A stretch of 16,187 nt of DNA from CAZSSM01 sp964609385 (lineage in GTDB: Bacteria; Planctomycetota; Planctomycetia; Isosphaerales; Isosphaeraceae). The translations under genes and the position numbers were made by a program. The stretch lies in assembly GCA_964609385.1 (NCBI GenBank), contig CAZSSM010000120.1, positions 1-16,187 of the forward strand, in the 5' to 3' direction. The notes under the pieces are model-generated. The model did no database searches and was not told where the DNA came from. It saw only the letters and a list, made by a program, of their open reading frames with translations. Below, piece by piece: positions 14,914-16,187 of the stretch (positions within the stretch are counted from its first letter, which is position 1; each line of letters starts with the position of its first letter).

Positions 14914-16187
14914 TCAGTCGAGGTCGAAGGTGCGAGTCAGGGCCTTGAGCCCGTCGTCTCCGCGATCGCGTTGGGTGGCGATGTTAATACGGACTTCGCT
15001 CGTGTTGATCATCGCGATATTGATTTGGTGGTCGGCCAGAGTCTGGAAAGCCCGGGTGGCGACTCCCGTGTGGGACCGCATACCGATACCGAGCACGGAG
15101 AGCTTGGCGAGATCGGCGATCAGGTCGATCCGTCCGCCGAGGCCAACAGCTTTGGCAGCGCGAAGGGCCTGCTCCGACTCGACACGCGGGACGGTGAAGG
15201 AGAGGTGGGTCGAGCCGTCGGTCGAGACGTCCTGGACAATCATGTCGACGAGGATGCCGTCGGCCCCAATTGCCTCGAAGACGTGCGATGCGACGCCGGG
15301 CCGGTCGGGGACGTCGCGGATGATAATCAGCGACTGGTCACCGTCGAGGTCAACGCCGGAGATGACCAGGTCCTCCATCCCACCGGTCTCGACGGCGTCG
15401 GTGATCGGGTCGCCGCCGAATCCCGGTCCGGGATGATTCGCCCGTGTCTCGTTCAGCTCGGGGGAAGGCCGATCGGGCACGGGCTCGTGGAGGGCGAAGG
15501 CCTGGTGAACGAGTCGGAGGGCGTCACGTGCCTTGGAACGTTCGACGAGAACACTGATTTTGATCTCGCTAGTTGTGATCATTTGAATATTGATATCGGC
15601 TTGGGCCAAAGCGCGAAACATAGTGGTAGCCACGCCGGTGGCGGTAGCCATGCCTTGACCAACGACGGAGACTTTGGCGACATCGTCGTCGGACTCAACA
15701 CCGGTGGCCCCAACCTCCTGGGCTCCGGCTTCGGCAGCGCGGAGGGTGGCGTCGAGGTCATCGCGACCGACGGTGAAGCTGACCTCGGTGGTGCCATCGG
15801 TGGCGAGGTTCTGGACGATCATATCGACGACGACGCGGGCCTCGGCGATCCGTCTGAAGAGACCGTGGACGACACCGGGCCGGTCGGGCATGCCGGTGAC
15901 GGTGATCCGCGCTTCATGTTGGGCCAAGGCCGCGCCGATGACCGTTGCGCCATCGCGGTGGGCCAGCCGGTCGTCGAGGATCCAGGTGCCCTCAGCGTCG
16001 GAGAACGAGCTGCGCACGTGGATCGGGACCCCATATTTCTTGGCGAACTCGATGGATCGCGAGTGCATTACGCCGGCGCCGAGGCTGGCCAACTCGAGCA
16101 TCTCGTCATAGCTGATCCGGTCGACCTTACGGGCCTCCGGCGCGACGCGATCCTGCTGAAGGACGCCCGCTGGGACTACGCGATCCT
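14914..16187 (-). CDS. lysC: Aspartate kinase with four ACT domains, 5' partial
   Basis: Only the C-terminal portion is present; the N-terminal amino acid kinase domain lies beyond the window. Aspartate kinase phosphorylates aspartate, the first step towards lysine, threonine and methionine. The family segment ARKVDRISYDEMLELASLGAGVMHSR (about 16055-16134) is followed by HVRSSF. Counting from the Met at 16101, ACT-like domains lie at about 64-130, 141-204, 257-330 and 332-393. Pairs 1-2 and 3-4 resemble each other (MPDRPGVV and VPDRPGVA; GQGMATATGVATTMF and GIGMRSHTGVATRAF), so the regulatory region is an internal duplication. This four-ACT layout is known in some cyanobacteria and planctomycetes and serves lysine/threonine feedback. 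Upstream of 16145 the expected GVYT-x-DPR motif is replaced by GVLQQDR, which is odd. Confidence 0.9.
   Translation of the reverse strand, partial: DRVVPAGVLQQDRVAPEARKVDRISYDEMLELASLGAGVMHSRSIEFAKKYGVPIHVRSSFSDAEGTWILDDRLAHRDGATVIGAALAQHEARITVTGMPDRPGVVHGLFRRIAEARVVVDMIVQNLATDGTTEVSFTVGRDDLDATLRAAEAGAQEVGATGVESDDDVAKVSVVGQGMATATGVATTMFRALAQADINIQMITTSEIKISVLVERSKARDALRLVHQAFALHEPVPDRPSPELNETRANHPGPGFGGDPITDAVETGGMEDLVISGVDLDGDQSLIIIRDVPDRPGVASHVFEAIGADGILVDMIVQDVSTDGSTHLSFTVPRVESEQALRAAKAVGLGGRIDLIADLAKLSVLGIGMRSHTGVATRAFQTLADHQINIAMINTSEVRINIATQRDRGDDGLKALTRTFDLD

Noticed and set aside
1..16187. CRISPR arrays, tRNA or rRNA genes, phage genes
   Set aside because: No regularly spaced repeats, cloverleaf-type sequence, rRNA-like segments or phage structural genes were recognised by reading the window.

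Overview
The window looks like chromosomal DNA of a high-GC planctomycete, most likely in or near Isosphaeraceae. The clues are two ECF sigma factors of the characteristic planctomycete type (long membrane-linked C-terminal extensions), a Cys-type S1 sulfatase, BatA/BatB von Willebrand factor A proteins, a four-ACT aspartate kinase, and a TTG start. This assignment is inferred from gene families; no rRNA, tRNA, CRISPR array or insertion sequence was recognised.

Left part (1-3781, + strand): the C-terminal part of PurK, followed by a BatA-like VWA membrane protein and a BatB-like VWA protein fused to a BatC-like TPR region with an acidic, Pro-rich tail. Spacings of 31 and 14 nt suggest one transcript. 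About 550 bp without a convincing gene follow; this stretch may hold a decayed minus-strand gene.

Middle part (4331-7987): a DUF418/YeiB-like membrane protein, a secreted SGSH-like sulfatase, and a convergent GNAT acetyltransferase. The clearest oddity lies here. The last ~60 codons of the DUF418 gene are not DUF418 sequence. They are a condensed second copy of the 3' end of the BatB/BatC gene, built from three blocks joined by two in-frame deletions, with the homology running through the shared stop codon. The GNAT gene has an apparent one-base frameshift in a five-base homopolymer near its start.

Right-centre (8194-12911, + strand): two tandem paralogous genes of 779 and 727 codons. Each encodes an N-terminal ECF sigma factor, one predicted membrane helix, a coiled coil and a large beta-rich C-terminal region expected outside the cytoplasm. 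No anti-sigma gene adjoins them. A large composite hairpin sits between them. They may act as single-polypeptide transmembrane sigma factors and are the best candidate here for a poorly described regulatory system.

Right part (minus strand): a secreted beta-propeller protein and a Tat-like-exported NTF2-fold protein form a two-gene operon, preceded by an aspartate kinase with duplicated ACT pairs that is cut by the window edge. At both window edges the reading frames lose family-conserved sequence, which suggests contig-end errors.
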